A stretch of DNA of 64,000 nt from Pelomonas sp. V22 (lineage in GTDB: Bacteria > Pseudomonadota > Gammaproteobacteria > Burkholderiales > Burkholderiaceae_C): assembly GCF_030014915.1 (NCBI RefSeq), contig NZ_JAGIXS010000004.1, positions 330,401-394,400 of the forward strand, in the 5' to 3' direction. The stretch's first letter is position 1; every line of letters begins with the position of its first letter. The translations under genes and the position numbers were made by a program. Of the stretch, positions 8,415 through 16,991 are shown piece after piece. The notes below the pieces were generated by a model that did not search any database, was not told where the DNA came from, and saw only the letters and a program-made list of their open reading frames with translations.

Positions 8415-9344
8415 TCAGCGCGGCTTGGGCAGCACTTGTTCCACCTCGAAGCCCTGCGCCCGCAGCAGTCGGGTCAAGGCCTTGTCGCCGCTCATGTGCA
8501 GGGCCCCCACCGCCACCAGCACCCGCTTGCCCGAGCCATGCAGGGCGGTGATGCGCGAGGCCAGGGCTTCGTTGCGGCCGTCGTTGATGCGGGCCAGCTG
8601 GGCACGCTCGATCTCGTCGTCCGCGCAGTGGCAAGTGGTCATGGACACCTCCAGCAGGGCCGCCATGTCGCCACGCTCCCAGGCCTCGGCCGTGCGGCGC
8701 AGCACGGGGCGCAGGCGCTGCTTCTCCAGCTGCTCAAGGCCCAGCGACAGCTCGCGCCTGGCCGCTGCAGGATCGGCGGGCACCACCGCCGCCAACTGCT
8801 CGGCCACCGATTCCAGCGCATGGATGGCTCGCCCGTCCCGACGCGCCCAGTTCAACAACGCGAACTCCTGGGCATAGGCCGGGTCCAGCCCATCCGCACG
8901 GCCGGACAGGCCCACCAGCGTCAAGAGCTGCACCAGCGGATGCAGGCCGGCCAGGGCCTGCTCGGGCATGCACGCGGCCCGGATCTGGGCCTGCAGCCGG
9001 CGCTCGCTGCGCAGGTCGAGCGGCATGGCAGGCAAGGCCCGCAGCGCCAACGGGAACTGCGGATCGTTGGCATCCAGCTCCACGGCCAGCAGTTCGGTCT
9101 TGCTCCAGGCCTCTCGCAAGGCCGGCCCCGGGAACAGCCAGCCCGGGCGGCCGACGTGGATGCTGCCGTAGAGGTAGCTGTCGTGGCCGTCGCGGCGGAT
9201 GCGCCACAGCGGGCCGCGGTCCACCGCCTCGGCTTCGAGCTTGCGCAGCTCGGCAGCACTGGGCTGAGGCACGCTGGGGCAATCCTGGGCGTGAGCAACA
9301 CCGGCCCACAGCAGCAGGCCGGTCAACAGAATTCGAACCCACAT
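8415..9344 (-). CDS. TraB/GumN family exported protein
   Basis: The 309-aa protein starts at ATG 9344 (MWVRILLTGLLLWAGVAHAQ, a signal peptide). An in-frame TTG one codon upstream is less likely. It carries the TraB/GumN (ChaN-related) motifs SYLYGSIHVGRPGWLFPGP near the N-terminus and VLVAVGALHMSGDKALTRLL near the C-terminus. Both hold the conserved GSIH and GA-H residues proposed to be catalytic or metal-binding. Members are suspected metalloproteases; function is not established. The start shares one base with the stop of the upstream retropepsin gene, so translation is coupled. Confidence 0.85.
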   Translation of the reverse strand: MWVRILLTGLLLWAGVAHAQDCPSVPQPSAAELRKLEAEAVDRGPLWRIRRDGHDSYLYGSIHVGRPGWLFPGPALREAWSKTELLAVELDANDPQFPLALRALPAMPLDLRSERRLQAQIRAACMPEQALAGLHPLVQLLTLVGLSGRADGLDPAYAQEFALLNWARRDGRAIHALESVAEQLAAVVPADPAAARRELSLGLEQLEKQRLRPVLRRTAEAWERGDMAALLEVSMTTCHCADDEIERAQLARINDGRNEALASRITALHGSGKRVLVAVGALHMSGDKALTRLLRAQGFEVEQVLPKPR

Positions 9345-9838
9345 CAACGGTTTCCTCTCAAGCGCAGCTCATTGCCGCTCATGCTCATCTGCAGCTTGGA
9401 CAGCATGTCCATGCCGAGCAGCGGCGCATCCAGCTGCGGTAGCACCGTGACCGGCAGCTGCCGCGCCTCCACGCCGCCCTCCAGCTGCAGATGGGCCCGG
9501 GCCCGCCAGCCGGTGGCCACACCCCCGGCCGTGCTGGAGCGCACCTCGCCCTCGGAAAGCAAGCCAGCCTCGCGCGCGAGCCGCTCGGGCAGCGCGGTGG
9601 AGGTGGCGCCGGTGTCGACCATGAACATCACCTCGATCTCGCCCAGCCGACCCGGCCAGTGGAAGTGGCCATCCGGCCCACGCTTGAGCACGATCTCGCC
9701 ATTGCTGTCGATGCGGATGCGGCTGCGCCCCTGCTCGCGCTCCCAGGCCTTGAAGCCGAGGAAGACCAGCAGCATCACCAGCAGCCAGAGGGTGCCGAGC
9801 TTGAGGGAGGCGGGGAGTTCTTTGGAGCCGTCGTTCAT
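9344..9838 (-). CDS. Membrane-anchored retropepsin-like aspartic protease (TIGR02281 type)
   Basis: The 164-aa protein starts at ATG 9838 (MNDGSKELPASLKLGTLWLL). One N-terminal transmembrane helix (residues about 15-32) is followed by a single retropepsin domain. The active-site motif FMVDTGATSTALPERLA has the DTG(A) aspartate and the flap or second strand is LLGMDMLSKL. Single-domain retropepsins act as dimers; periplasmic members are known in alpha- and betaproteobacteria. Paired with the TraB/GumN gene by overlapping stop and start, which hints at a shared periplasmic proteolytic role (inference). Confidence 0.85.
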   Translation of the reverse strand: MNDGSKELPASLKLGTLWLLVMLLVFLGFKAWEREQGRSRIRIDSNGEIVLKRGPDGHFHWPGRLGEIEVMFMVDTGATSTALPERLAREAGLLSEGEVRSSTAGGVATGWRARAHLQLEGGVEARQLPVTVLPQLDAPLLGMDMLSKLQMSMSGNELRLRGNR

Positions 9839-9924
9839 GCCGCAACGATGCCATGGTTTTTGATTGGGCTCGGCCTCATCGGTTAGCCTTGCGCGCTTCG
9901 CATCCCGCATTTGGAGCCTGTCCC

Positions 9925-12072
9925 ATGAGGATTTCCCGCTTGTCTCGTGCCATGGCCGCGACCGCCACCCTGGCCGCTGCCGCTTCGCTGAGCCTGGCCC
10001 AACCGGCCACCGACAACCCGCTGCTCAAGCCCAGCACGCTGCCCCTGCAGTACCCGGCCTTCGACAAGATCGCCGACACGCATTTCGGCCCGGCCCTGGA
10101 CGCCGGCATGGCGGAGCAATTGGCCGAGGTCGAAGCCATCGCCAACAACCCGGCGGCCGCCACGTTCGAGAACACCATCGTCGCGCTCGAGAAGAGCGGC
10201 AAGACCCTGGGCCGCGCCAGCACCGTGCTGTTCTCGCTGCTGGGCGCCGATACCAACCCGGCCCGTCAGAAGCTGCAGGCCGACTACGCCGCCAAGCTCT
10301 CGGCCCACCGCGATGCGATCTCCTTGAATGCCAAGCTGTTCGCCCGTATCCAGGCGCTGAACGCCCAGCGCGACAAGCTCGGCCTCGATGCCGAGTCCGT
10401 GCGCCTGATCGAGCGCTACCAGCGCAACTTCGTGCGCGCCGGTGCCCAGCTGAACGAGGCGCAGAAGACCCGCATCAAGGCCATCAACTCGGAAATGGCC
10501 ACGCTGTCCACGCGCTTCAACCAGAACGTGCTGGCCGAAGTCAATGACTCGGCCCTCGTGGTCGACACCGCCGAGCAGCTCGCCGGCCTCACGCCCGATC
10601 AGATTGCCGGTGCCGCCGCAGCGGCCAAGGCCCGCAAACTGGAAGGCAAGTACGTCATCGCCCTGCTCAACACCACGGGCCAGCCCTACCTGAATCAGCT
10701 GACCGACCGCGCGCTGCGCGAGCGCCTGTACAAGGCCTCGGTGGCGCGTGGCAGCCGTGGCAACAGCTTCGACAACACCGCCATCGTGGCCCGCGTCGCC
10801 ACGCTTCGTGCCGAGCGCGCCGCCCTGCTGGGCTTTGCCACGCATGCCGACTATGTGCTGCAGGACGAGACCGCCAAAACGCCGCAGGCCGTGAACGACA
10901 TGCTGGGCAAGCTGGCCCCCGCCGCCGTGGCCTCGGCCAAGCGCGAGGCCGCCGAGCTGCAAGCCCTGATCGACCAGGAGCAAGCCGCCAAGAAGCAGCC
11001 CACCTTCAAGCTCGAAGCCTGGGACTGGAGCCTCTATAGCGAACGCCTGCGCGCCGCCAAGTACGGCTTCGATGAATCGCAGCTCAAGCCCTACCTGGAG
11101 CTGAAGACGGTGCTGGAGCAAGGCGTGTTCTACGCCGCCGGCCAGCTCTACGGCCTCAAGTTCAAGCAGCGCGCCGACCTGCCGGTCTACCACCCGAGCG
11201 TGACCGTCTACGACGTCTACAACGCCGACGGCTCGCAGCTGGCCATCTTCATCGCCGACATGTACTCGCGCCCCAGCAAGCGCGGCGGTGCCTGGATGAA
11301 TGCCTATGTGCAGCAGAACAAGCTGCTCGGCACCCTGCCCGTGGTGGCCAACCACCTGAACATCCCGCCCCCGGCCGCCGGCCAGCCCACGCTCCTGACC
11401 TGGGATGAGGTCAACACCATGTTCCATGAGTTCGGCCATGCGCTGCACGGCATGTTCTCGAACGTGATGTTCCCGAGCTTCTCGGGCACCAGCGTGCCGC
11501 GCGACTTCGTCGAGTACCCCTCGCAGGTCAACGAGATGTGGGCCAGCTGGCCCAGCGTGCTGGCCAACTACGCGCGTCACCACAAGACCGGCGAGCCCAT
11601 GCCGCAGGCCTTGCTGGACAAGGTGGCGGCCGCCAAGAAGTTCAACCAGGGCTATGCCACAACCGAGTACCTGGCCGCCGCCCTGCTGGACCAGCGCTGG
11701 CACCAGCTGAAGGCCGCCGATGTGCCCGCCGCCGACCAGGTGATGGCCTTCGAAGCCAAGGCGCTGAAGGAAGCTGGCGTCGACTTCGCCCCGGTGCCGC
11801 CGCGCTACCGCACGCCCTACTTCAGCCACATCATGGGCGGCTACTCGGCCGGTTATTACGCCTACATCTGGAGCGAGGTGCTGGACGCCAACACGGTGGC
11901 CTGGTTCAACGCCAACGGCGGCCTGAAGCGCGAGAACGGCGACAAGTTCCGCGCGACGTTGCTGTCACGCGGCGGTGCCGAAGACGCGATCCAGATGTTC
12001 GTCAAGCTGACCGGCCATGCGCCGCAGATCGAGCCGTTGCTGGTGAAGCGCGGCCTGGTGACGGCCAAGTAA
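9925..12072 (+). CDS. dcp: Peptidyl-dipeptidase Dcp (M3 metallopeptidase), exported
   Basis: The 715-aa protein starts at ATG 9925 with a signal peptide ending near ASLSLAQ. NPLLKPSTLPLQYPAFDKIA and the following HF-PALDAGMAEQ segment are Dcp hallmarks. The zinc-binding motif HEFGHALHG is present, with the downstream YPSQVNEMWASWP and the C-terminal FSHIMGGYSAGYYAYIWSEV region. Dcp removes C-terminal dipeptides from peptides; the E. coli enzyme is reported without a classical signal peptide, so the export signal here suggests a periplasmic version. Its stop is 7 bp from the convergent AAA ATPase gene. Confidence 0.92.
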   Translation: MRISRLSRAMAATATLAAAASLSLAQPATDNPLLKPSTLPLQYPAFDKIADTHFGPALDAGMAEQLAEVEAIANNPAAATFENTIVALEKSGKTLGRASTVLFSLLGADTNPARQKLQADYAAKLSAHRDAISLNAKLFARIQALNAQRDKLGLDAESVRLIERYQRNFVRAGAQLNEAQKTRIKAINSEMATLSTRFNQNVLAEVNDSALVVDTAEQLAGLTPDQIAGAAAAAKARKLEGKYVIALLNTTGQPYLNQLTDRALRERLYKASVARGSRGNSFDNTAIVARVATLRAERAALLGFATHADYVLQDETAKTPQAVNDMLGKLAPAAVASAKREAAELQALIDQEQAAKKQPTFKLEAWDWSLYSERLRAAKYGFDESQLKPYLELKTVLEQGVFYAAGQLYGLKFKQRADLPVYHPSVTVYDVYNADGSQLAIFIADMYSRPSKRGGAWMNAYVQQNKLLGTLPVVANHLNIPPPAAGQPTLLTWDEVNTMFHEFGHALHGMFSNVMFPSFSGTSVPRDFVEYPSQVNEMWASWPSVLANYARHHKTGEPMPQALLDKVAAAKKFNQGYATTEYLAAALLDQRWHQLKAADVPAADQVMAFEAKALKEAGVDFAPVPPRYRTPYFSHIMGGYSAGYYAYIWSEVLDANTVAWFNANGGLKRENGDKFRATLLSRGGAEDAIQMFVKLTGHAPQIEPLLVKRGLVTAK

Positions 12073-12079
12073 ATGCGAT

Positions 12080-14380
12080 CTACCTGAAACCGATACCGCG
12101 TCTTTGCCGGACCTCCGGCTTGACGCGGTGCTCGGACTCCAGCTGGGCGAGGAACTCGTCCGGCGTGAAGGCCTCGCCGAGGATGGCGACCTGCTCGGCC
12201 ACGGCGGCGAAGTCGCCATGGGTCAGCTGGTCCAGCAAGGCCAGCCGCTCGCGCTGCTCGGCGCTCAGTGCCATCCCATCACCGCCCAGCGCCTCGCGTG
12301 CAAACATGCGCTCGCGCTGCTCGGCCTTGAGCGGATGGAAGCGGATCTTGAAGGCGAAGCGGCGCAAGGCCGCCTCGTCCAGCTCGTCGAACAGATTGGT
12401 CGTGCAGATGAAGAGCCCGTCGAAGCGCTCCATGCCGGCCAGCATCTCGTTGACCTCGCTCACCTCGTAGTTGCGCTCGGCCCGGCGGCGGCTGCGCAGA
12501 AAGCTGTCGGCTTCATCGAGCAGCAGCACCGCGCCCTCATGGGCGGCCGCCTCGAACATGCGGGCCATGTTGGTCTCGGTCTCGCCGACAAATTTGCTCA
12601 TCAGGTCGCTGGCCTGGCGCACCATCAGCGGCCGGTGCAGCGATTGAGCGATGTGCTCGGCCAGGGCCGTCTTGCCAGTGCCCGGCGGGCCGAAGAAGCA
12701 GAGATTGCCACGCCCCCGGCGCTGCAGGGCCTCGACGATGCGCGGTATCTCGAAGCGCGATTCGCAGTTCAAGAGCTCGGGCTCGTACTGCGTCACGACC
12801 TGACGAGTGCGGGAGTCCTGGCCGCTCGTGCCCAGGGCCTTGTCGGCATTCAGCAGCTGGCGTTCGATCAGCTGCTCGCTGTTCGCCCCATCGCCGGCCA
12901 GTTGGGCAAAGCGTACCGCCGTGCGGATCTGCGCCGGCGTGAGTGCGCGGCGCTCGGCCAGGCGTTCGGCAAAGCCCTCGCCGACCTTGACCTCGGCCAG
13001 CGCCCGCTGCACCAGGCCGAGGCGCGCGCCGGGTGGCGGCGACTTCAGCTCCAGGTGGTACTGGAAGCGGCGGCGGAAGGCCGGGTCGATCTGCTCGATG
13101 CGATTGGTGACCCAGACCACCGGCACCGGGTTGGTCTCGAGGATCTGGTTGACCCAGGCCTTGCCGCTGACCGAGGCCGAATGCGGTGCCTCCAGCGCCG
13201 AATCGAGCCGGGCCATCAGCTGCATGGTGTCGCTGGACAGCGGCGGGAACACGTCCTCCACCTCGTCGAACAGCAAGGCCACCTTCTCGCTGGCCTTGAG
13301 GAATTGCTGGCTGATCTGCAGCGAGCGGTAGCGGTCGCGGCCGGTGAGCGAATTGCCGTCGCGGTCCGCGTACTCGACCTCGTAGAGATCGAGGCCCGCC
13401 TCCTCGGCCGCCACCTTGGCCAGCTCGGTCTTGCCGGTACCGGGCGGGCCGTAGAGCAGCACATTGACACCGGGCTCGCGCCGCTCCACGGCCTGGCGCA
13501 AGAGCGTGCCCAGCACCTGCAGGTCCTCAGCCACGAACTGGAAGTCGCGGCCGGTGAGCGTGCTCTTGACCACGGGCCGCGTGAACACGGCCATCAGGTC
13601 ATGCGGCCCTTGGTACTCGCGCATCAGCACCGGCGGCAGTTGATCGCTGACCTTCATCAGGTCGGCCAGGTCGGTGATGTTGTGCTCCGAGATCAGGTTC
13701 TCGACCATGCCTATGCGCTCGAGCCGCGAGCCGGCGCGCAGGGCCTCGGCCACATCGCGCTCGTCCACGCCAGCCACGGCAGCAATCGCTGCGAAGGCCT
13801 CCTGCGCGTTGTTGACCTTGAACTCGACCAGGGCGCCGCGCAGCTCGCGCTGGTAGCGGGCCAGCGTGCCGTAGAGCAGCAGCGCGCGCTCGGCCGGGTT
13901 GAGCTGCAGGAGGTTGCCGAGCGCGGCGATGTTCTTCTCGACCAGGGTGTGCTCGCGCTTCAACTGCCGGTCCAGGTGGTCGCAGGTGGTGGCGAGCACG
14001 GCCAGCACGTCCTTCGGCGCGTCCTTCACATACTCGTCGAGGTAGAAGAACAGCGTGGCCTCGGCGAAGGGGCCGCTCCAGACACCGAAGCGGTCGAGGA
14101 AGGCGGCGTCATCGAGCGCTGCATGCCCAGCCCACAGCTCGTTGCCTTGCACGCGGCGTTCAAGGAACTCGCGCAGCCGCGTCAGCACGCGCACCGGCCA
14201 GACCAGGTGGCGGCCGGTGAAGGACAAAAGGCCGTTGAAATCGCGCCGCAGGTTGAAGCGGCCGGCATGGCGCACCGTCAGCGTCAGCACGAAATGCGAG
14301 CACATGCGATCCAGCACCGGGGCATTGCTGAGCCCGGGCGAAGCCAGCACACGTTGCTGCTCTGCCAGACGCTTGACCAT
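12080..14380 (-). CDS. Large protein with two AAA+ ATPase domains
   Basis: The 766-aa protein starts at ATG 14380 (MVKRLAEQQRVLASPGLSNA). After an N-terminal helical region of about 290 aa come two AAA+ modules. The first has Walker A LLYGPPGTGKTELAK and Walker B VALLFDEVEDVF. The second has Walker A CFFGPPGTGKTALAE and Walker B AVLLLDEADSFLRSRR. Both have intact K and DE residues, and the second carries a downstream sensor-1-like FICTTNLFDELD. Such tandem AAA proteins of unknown function occur in many proteobacteria; remodelling of an unknown substrate is inferred. The longer upstream in-frame reading passes through the terminator region and was rejected. Confidence 0.88.
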   Translation of the reverse strand: MVKRLAEQQRVLASPGLSNAPVLDRMCSHFVLTLTVRHAGRFNLRRDFNGLLSFTGRHLVWPVRVLTRLREFLERRVQGNELWAGHAALDDAAFLDRFGVWSGPFAEATLFFYLDEYVKDAPKDVLAVLATTCDHLDRQLKREHTLVEKNIAALGNLLQLNPAERALLLYGTLARYQRELRGALVEFKVNNAQEAFAAIAAVAGVDERDVAEALRAGSRLERIGMVENLISEHNITDLADLMKVSDQLPPVLMREYQGPHDLMAVFTRPVVKSTLTGRDFQFVAEDLQVLGTLLRQAVERREPGVNVLLYGPPGTGKTELAKVAAEEAGLDLYEVEYADRDGNSLTGRDRYRSLQISQQFLKASEKVALLFDEVEDVFPPLSSDTMQLMARLDSALEAPHSASVSGKAWVNQILETNPVPVVWVTNRIEQIDPAFRRRFQYHLELKSPPPGARLGLVQRALAEVKVGEGFAERLAERRALTPAQIRTAVRFAQLAGDGANSEQLIERQLLNADKALGTSGQDSRTRQVVTQYEPELLNCESRFEIPRIVEALQRRGRGNLCFFGPPGTGKTALAEHIAQSLHRPLMVRQASDLMSKFVGETETNMARMFEAAAHEGAVLLLDEADSFLRSRRRAERNYEVSEVNEMLAGMERFDGLFICTTNLFDELDEAALRRFAFKIRFHPLKAEQRERMFAREALGGDGMALSAEQRERLALLDQLTHGDFAAVAEQVAILGEAFTPDEFLAQLESEHRVKPEVRQRRGIGFR

Positions 14381-14404
14381 GGGGCCACTCCTCGCTACCT
14401 GCGC

Positions 14405-14456
14405 CCGCCCCTTCGTGGGGCGGCGTGGTCCGATCTTGGCGCAGCGCGGCGCCAAG
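14405..14456. other. Two inverted repeats upstream of the AAA ATPase gene
   Basis: CGCCCC (14406-14411) pairs with GGGGCG (14417-14422) around a TTCGT loop. CTTGGCGC (14435-14442) pairs perfectly with GCGCCAAG (14449-14456). They lie between the DUF3567 terminator and the AAA start at 14380. They could be operators or transcript hairpins; no function is shown. Confidence 0.4.
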
Positions 14457-14460
14457 AACA

Positions 14461-14478
14461 AGGGCCCCGAAGGGCCCC
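14461..14478 (-). terminator. Rho-independent terminator after the DUF3567 gene
   Basis: On the minus strand GGGCCC, a TTCG tetraloop and GGGCCC (14477 down to 14462) form a 6-bp GC stem. It is followed by a T-rich stretch (TGTTCTT) and begins 7 bp after the DUF3567 stop. The short T-run makes it a moderate terminator. Confidence 0.6.
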
Positions 14479-14484
14479 TGCTGT

Positions 14485-14766
14485 TCAATGCATCACGACG
14501 GGCTGCTGTCCCATGTTCGCGTAGCGCTCGATGAAATCGTCCAGCTCGTCCTCGGAGGGCTCACGGTCGCCGATCAGCGCCTCGACGCCTTCCTGGAACT
14601 GCTGGGCCATGGCCCCCTCGATGAAGATCTCTCGCCGAGCGAACTTGTCGACGATCTCGAAGCCACCCCGGCTGAGACATTGCGAGGCCTCTTCGCTGAC
14701 GCCCGTATCAACCGGCACCTCGAACTGGACCACGATGTAGCTGGGGGAGTTGTAAAGCATGTGCAT
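14485..14766 (-). CDS. DUF3567 family protein
   Basis: The 93-aa acidic protein (MHMLYNSPSYIVVQFEVPVD) matches the DUF3567 family, which is essentially restricted to Betaproteobacteria and has no known function. The start at 14766 is chosen because AGGAGAG lies just upstream at good spacing; the in-frame extension to 14814 lacks this. No cysteines beyond one, no signal peptide and no transmembrane segment are visible, so it is cytoplasmic. A hairpin terminator follows. Confidence 0.85.
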   Translation of the reverse strand: MHMLYNSPSYIVVQFEVPVDTGVSEEASQCLSRGGFEIVDKFARREIFIEGAMAQQFQEGVEALIGDREPSEDELDDFIERYANMGQQPVVMH

Positions 14767-14898
14767 GAGAACTCTCCTATGGCCGGTAGCTGGATCCAGA
14801 CTAAGCGCATTCAAGGGCGCTCTGGAACAAATACTGGCAGAAAGCCCCTTATCTCGGGGGAATCCATGAGACCGCCCTGTGGTGGAAGCGGCACAAGA

Positions 14899-15888
14899 TC
14901 ACGGCGCGGGCGGCTGCTCGTCACGCTGCAGCAGCAATTCCCAGCGCAGCACCCCACCCTGCACATGGCGCACGCGCACCGGCAGGTGGTGGCGGGCCGG
15001 ATCCAGCCACAGCTCGATGCGGGCATCCCAGGCGCCCACCGGCTCGCGCAGCAGGTGCAGGCTCTGCGCCAGGCGCCCGGCCGGCAGCTCGATGCCTTCC
15101 TGATCCAGCACACGGAAATGCCATTGCTGCAGCTCGCCCTTCAGCGTGGCCACCGGCATCACGAGTTCGGTGCCGCTCTGGTAGCGCTGCGGCTCGGCAT
15201 CCACGAGGGCGGCGAGTTGCAGCCACCAGCTGATACGGTCTTGCGCGCCCTCCTGCAAGGGCAAGAGGGCCGGGCTGGCCGAGAAGCTGATCAGGCCCTC
15301 GTCGCGCCGGAAGTTCGTGGCCTGGCGGTCGCGTGGACCTTGCTTGCCCTGCTGCCTTTGCGCAAAGCGGCGCGGTGCGAGGCCGCTCTCGGGGTCCAGG
15401 TCACCGAGGCTGCGCCAGGCCGGCAGGGCCTTGCCCTCGAGCTCGCGCTCCAGCAAGGCCTCGTAGTGCCCCTCGCTCGGCCGCCAGCTGAGGCGCGCCG
15501 TGCCCTGCTTGTCGCCCTGGACCAGCAGGTACTGCCAGCTGAAGCCTGCCACGGTCTGCGGCGCGGCGGTCGCTGCGACGGCTTGCTCCGGCATGGTCCG
15601 CGCAGCCCGGCCGGGCACGCGAGCCGGGCGCGGGGCCTCAACGGGTGCCGGCTCCGCCTGGGCCGCAGGCGCTAACTCGGGCAGCAGCAGGCTGGTCGTC
15701 ACCACGCGCGCCTGTACGCCCAAGGGCAAGGCCGGCGCACGGGCCATCAGGCTCCAGACCAGCAGGGCATGCAGGCCCACGGCCGCTACCAAGGCGCCCA
15801 CCAGCACCGGGCGGCGGGGCGAGGAAGGCAATGGGGTCGTCGGCAGGGCTTGCAGCATGTGGACAATGCTAGCCAACGCGGAAGACAT
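14899..15888 (-). CDS. DUF3108 domain protein, membrane-anchored
   Basis: The protein is up to 329 aa. One N-terminal transmembrane helix (PVLVGALVAAVGLHALLVWS) precedes an Ala/Pro linker. A C-terminal DUF3108 beta domain follows (FSWQYLLVQGDKQGTARLSW; ELWLDPARHHLPVRVRHV). Burkholderiales DUF3108 proteins are predicted periplasmic or outer-membrane-associated and uncharacterised. Two starts are possible: ATG 15888, and ATG 15858 (MLQALPTTPLPSSPRRP), which leaves more room for the divergent FAH promoter. Neither has a strong ribosome-binding site. Confidence 0.75.
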   Translation of the reverse strand: MSSALASIVHMLQALPTTPLPSSPRRPVLVGALVAAVGLHALLVWSLMARAPALPLGVQARVVTTSLLLPELAPAAQAEPAPVEAPRPARVPGRAARTMPEQAVAATAAPQTVAGFSWQYLLVQGDKQGTARLSWRPSEGHYEALLERELEGKALPAWRSLGDLDPESGLAPRRFAQRQQGKQGPRDRQATNFRRDEGLISFSASPALLPLQEGAQDRISWWLQLAALVDAEPQRYQSGTELVMPVATLKGELQQWHFRVLDQEGIELPAGRLAQSLHLLREPVGAWDARIELWLDPARHHLPVRVRHVQGGVLRWELLLQRDEQPPAP

Positions 15889-15910
15889 TCCGCATCGTCA
15901 CCGAATAGCA

Positions 15911-16909
15911 ATGAAACTCGCCACCTACAACGACGGCTCCCGCGACGGCCAATTGCTGGTCGTCTCGCGCGACCTGAGCCAGGCCCATTTCGCCAGCGGC
16001 ATCGCCACCCGCATGCAGCAGCTGCTCGACGACTGGAACTTCGTCGCGCCGCAGCTGGAAGAAATCTCCCAGAACCTCAACCACGGCAAGGCCCGCCATG
16101 CCTTCCCGTTCGAGCCGCAGCGCTGCATGGCGCCATTGCCGCGCGCCTACCAGTGGGCCGATGGCTCGGCCTACATCAACCATGTGGAGCTGGTGCGCAA
16201 GGCCCGTGGCGCCGAGGTGCCCGAGAGCTTCTACACCGACCCGCTGATGTACCAGGGCGGCAGCGACGATTTCCTCGGCGCCTGCGAAGGCGCACGCTTC
16301 GTCTCCGAGGCCATGGGCATCGACTTCGAGGCCGAGATCGCCGTGATCACCGGCGACGTGGCCATGGGCACCGGCCCCGATGCGGCGCTGGAAGGTGTGC
16401 GCCTCGTGATGCTGGCCAACGACTGGAGCCTGCGCAACCTGATCCCGAACGAGCTGGCCAAGGGCTTCGGCTTCTTCCAGAGCAAACCGGCCACGGCCTT
16501 CAGCCCGGTGGCGGTGACGCCCGATGAGCTGGGCGAGGCCTGGAAGAAGGGACGATTGCACCTCACGCTGCAGACCATGTGGAACGGCCGCAAGGTCGGC
16601 CAATGCGAGGCCGGGCCGGAGATGACCTTCCACTTCGGCCAGCTGATCGCCCACATCGCCAAGACGCGCAATGTGCGAGCCGGCTCCATCGTCGGCTCGG
16701 GCACGGTCAGCAACAAGGACTGGGCCAAGGGCTACAGCTGCATCGCCGAGAAGCGCGCCATCGAGATGATCGAGAGCGGCGGCGAGGCCAAGACCGAGTT
16801 CATGAAGTTCGGCGACACGGTGCGCATCGAGATGAAGGGCAAGGACGGTCAGAGCCTGTTCGGCGCGATTGAGCAGGATGTGCTGCCGCTGCACGAGGAA
16901 GCGAAATGA
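15911..16909 (+). CDS. Fumarylacetoacetate hydrolase family protein
   Basis: The 332-aa protein (MKLATYNDGSRDGQLLVVSR) has the full-length layout of bacterial fumarylacetoacetases. An N-terminal cap is followed by the FAH barrel with metal-binding acidic residues in GIDFEAEIAVITGDV and VRLVMLANDWSLRN. The GSGTVSNKD segment near the C-terminus resembles the tyrosine-degradation enzyme. It probably cleaves a beta-diketo acid such as fumarylacetoacetate; no hmgA or maiA lies beside it, so the substrate is inferred. Its stop codon lies inside the first stem of the dispersed element at 16906-16991. Confidence 0.87.
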   Translation: MKLATYNDGSRDGQLLVVSRDLSQAHFASGIATRMQQLLDDWNFVAPQLEEISQNLNHGKARHAFPFEPQRCMAPLPRAYQWADGSAYINHVELVRKARGAEVPESFYTDPLMYQGGSDDFLGACEGARFVSEAMGIDFEAEIAVITGDVAMGTGPDAALEGVRLVMLANDWSLRNLIPNELAKGFGFFQSKPATAFSPVAVTPDELGEAWKKGRLHLTLQTMWNGRKVGQCEAGPEMTFHFGQLIAHIAKTRNVRAGSIVGSGTVSNKDWAKGYSCIAEKRAIEMIESGGEAKTEFMKFGDTVRIEMKGKDGQSLFGAIEQDVLPLHEEAK

Positions 16910-16991
16910 GGACCGAGCGCAGGGCCGCTCCCAAGCCGGTCCTCATCCCCTCGGGGGATCGACCGACGTACCCGTCGGGCGAGGGGCTCAC
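16906..16991 (+). repeat. Dispersed three-hairpin intergenic element, copy A
   Basis: Three hairpins follow one another. Stem 1 pairs 16906-16915 with 16937-16946 (10 bp) around a 21-nt loop (AGCGCAGGG...CAAGC, 16916-16936). Stem 2 pairs 16945-16950 with 16954-16959 around TCG and shares two bases with stem 1, so these two are partly exclusive. Stem 3 is CCGACG-TACC-CGTCGG (16963-16978). The element ends in GGGGCTCAC directly before the next ATG and supplies the GAGGGG that can act as that gene's ribosome-binding site. A second copy lies at 42789-42910 with the loops conserved and the stems changed in a compensatory way. Confidence 0.75.

Noticed and set aside
9883..11829. Minus-strand open frame opposite the Dcp peptidase
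   Set aside because: No recognisable domain and GC-driven absence of stops; the plus strand carries the zinc-peptidase motif.
12104..14524. Plus-strand open frame of about 800 codons opposite the AAA ATPase gene
   Set aside because: Shadow of the minus-strand coding sequence. It is full of Gln/Leu/Ala with no motif, while the minus strand has two complete AAA+ modules.
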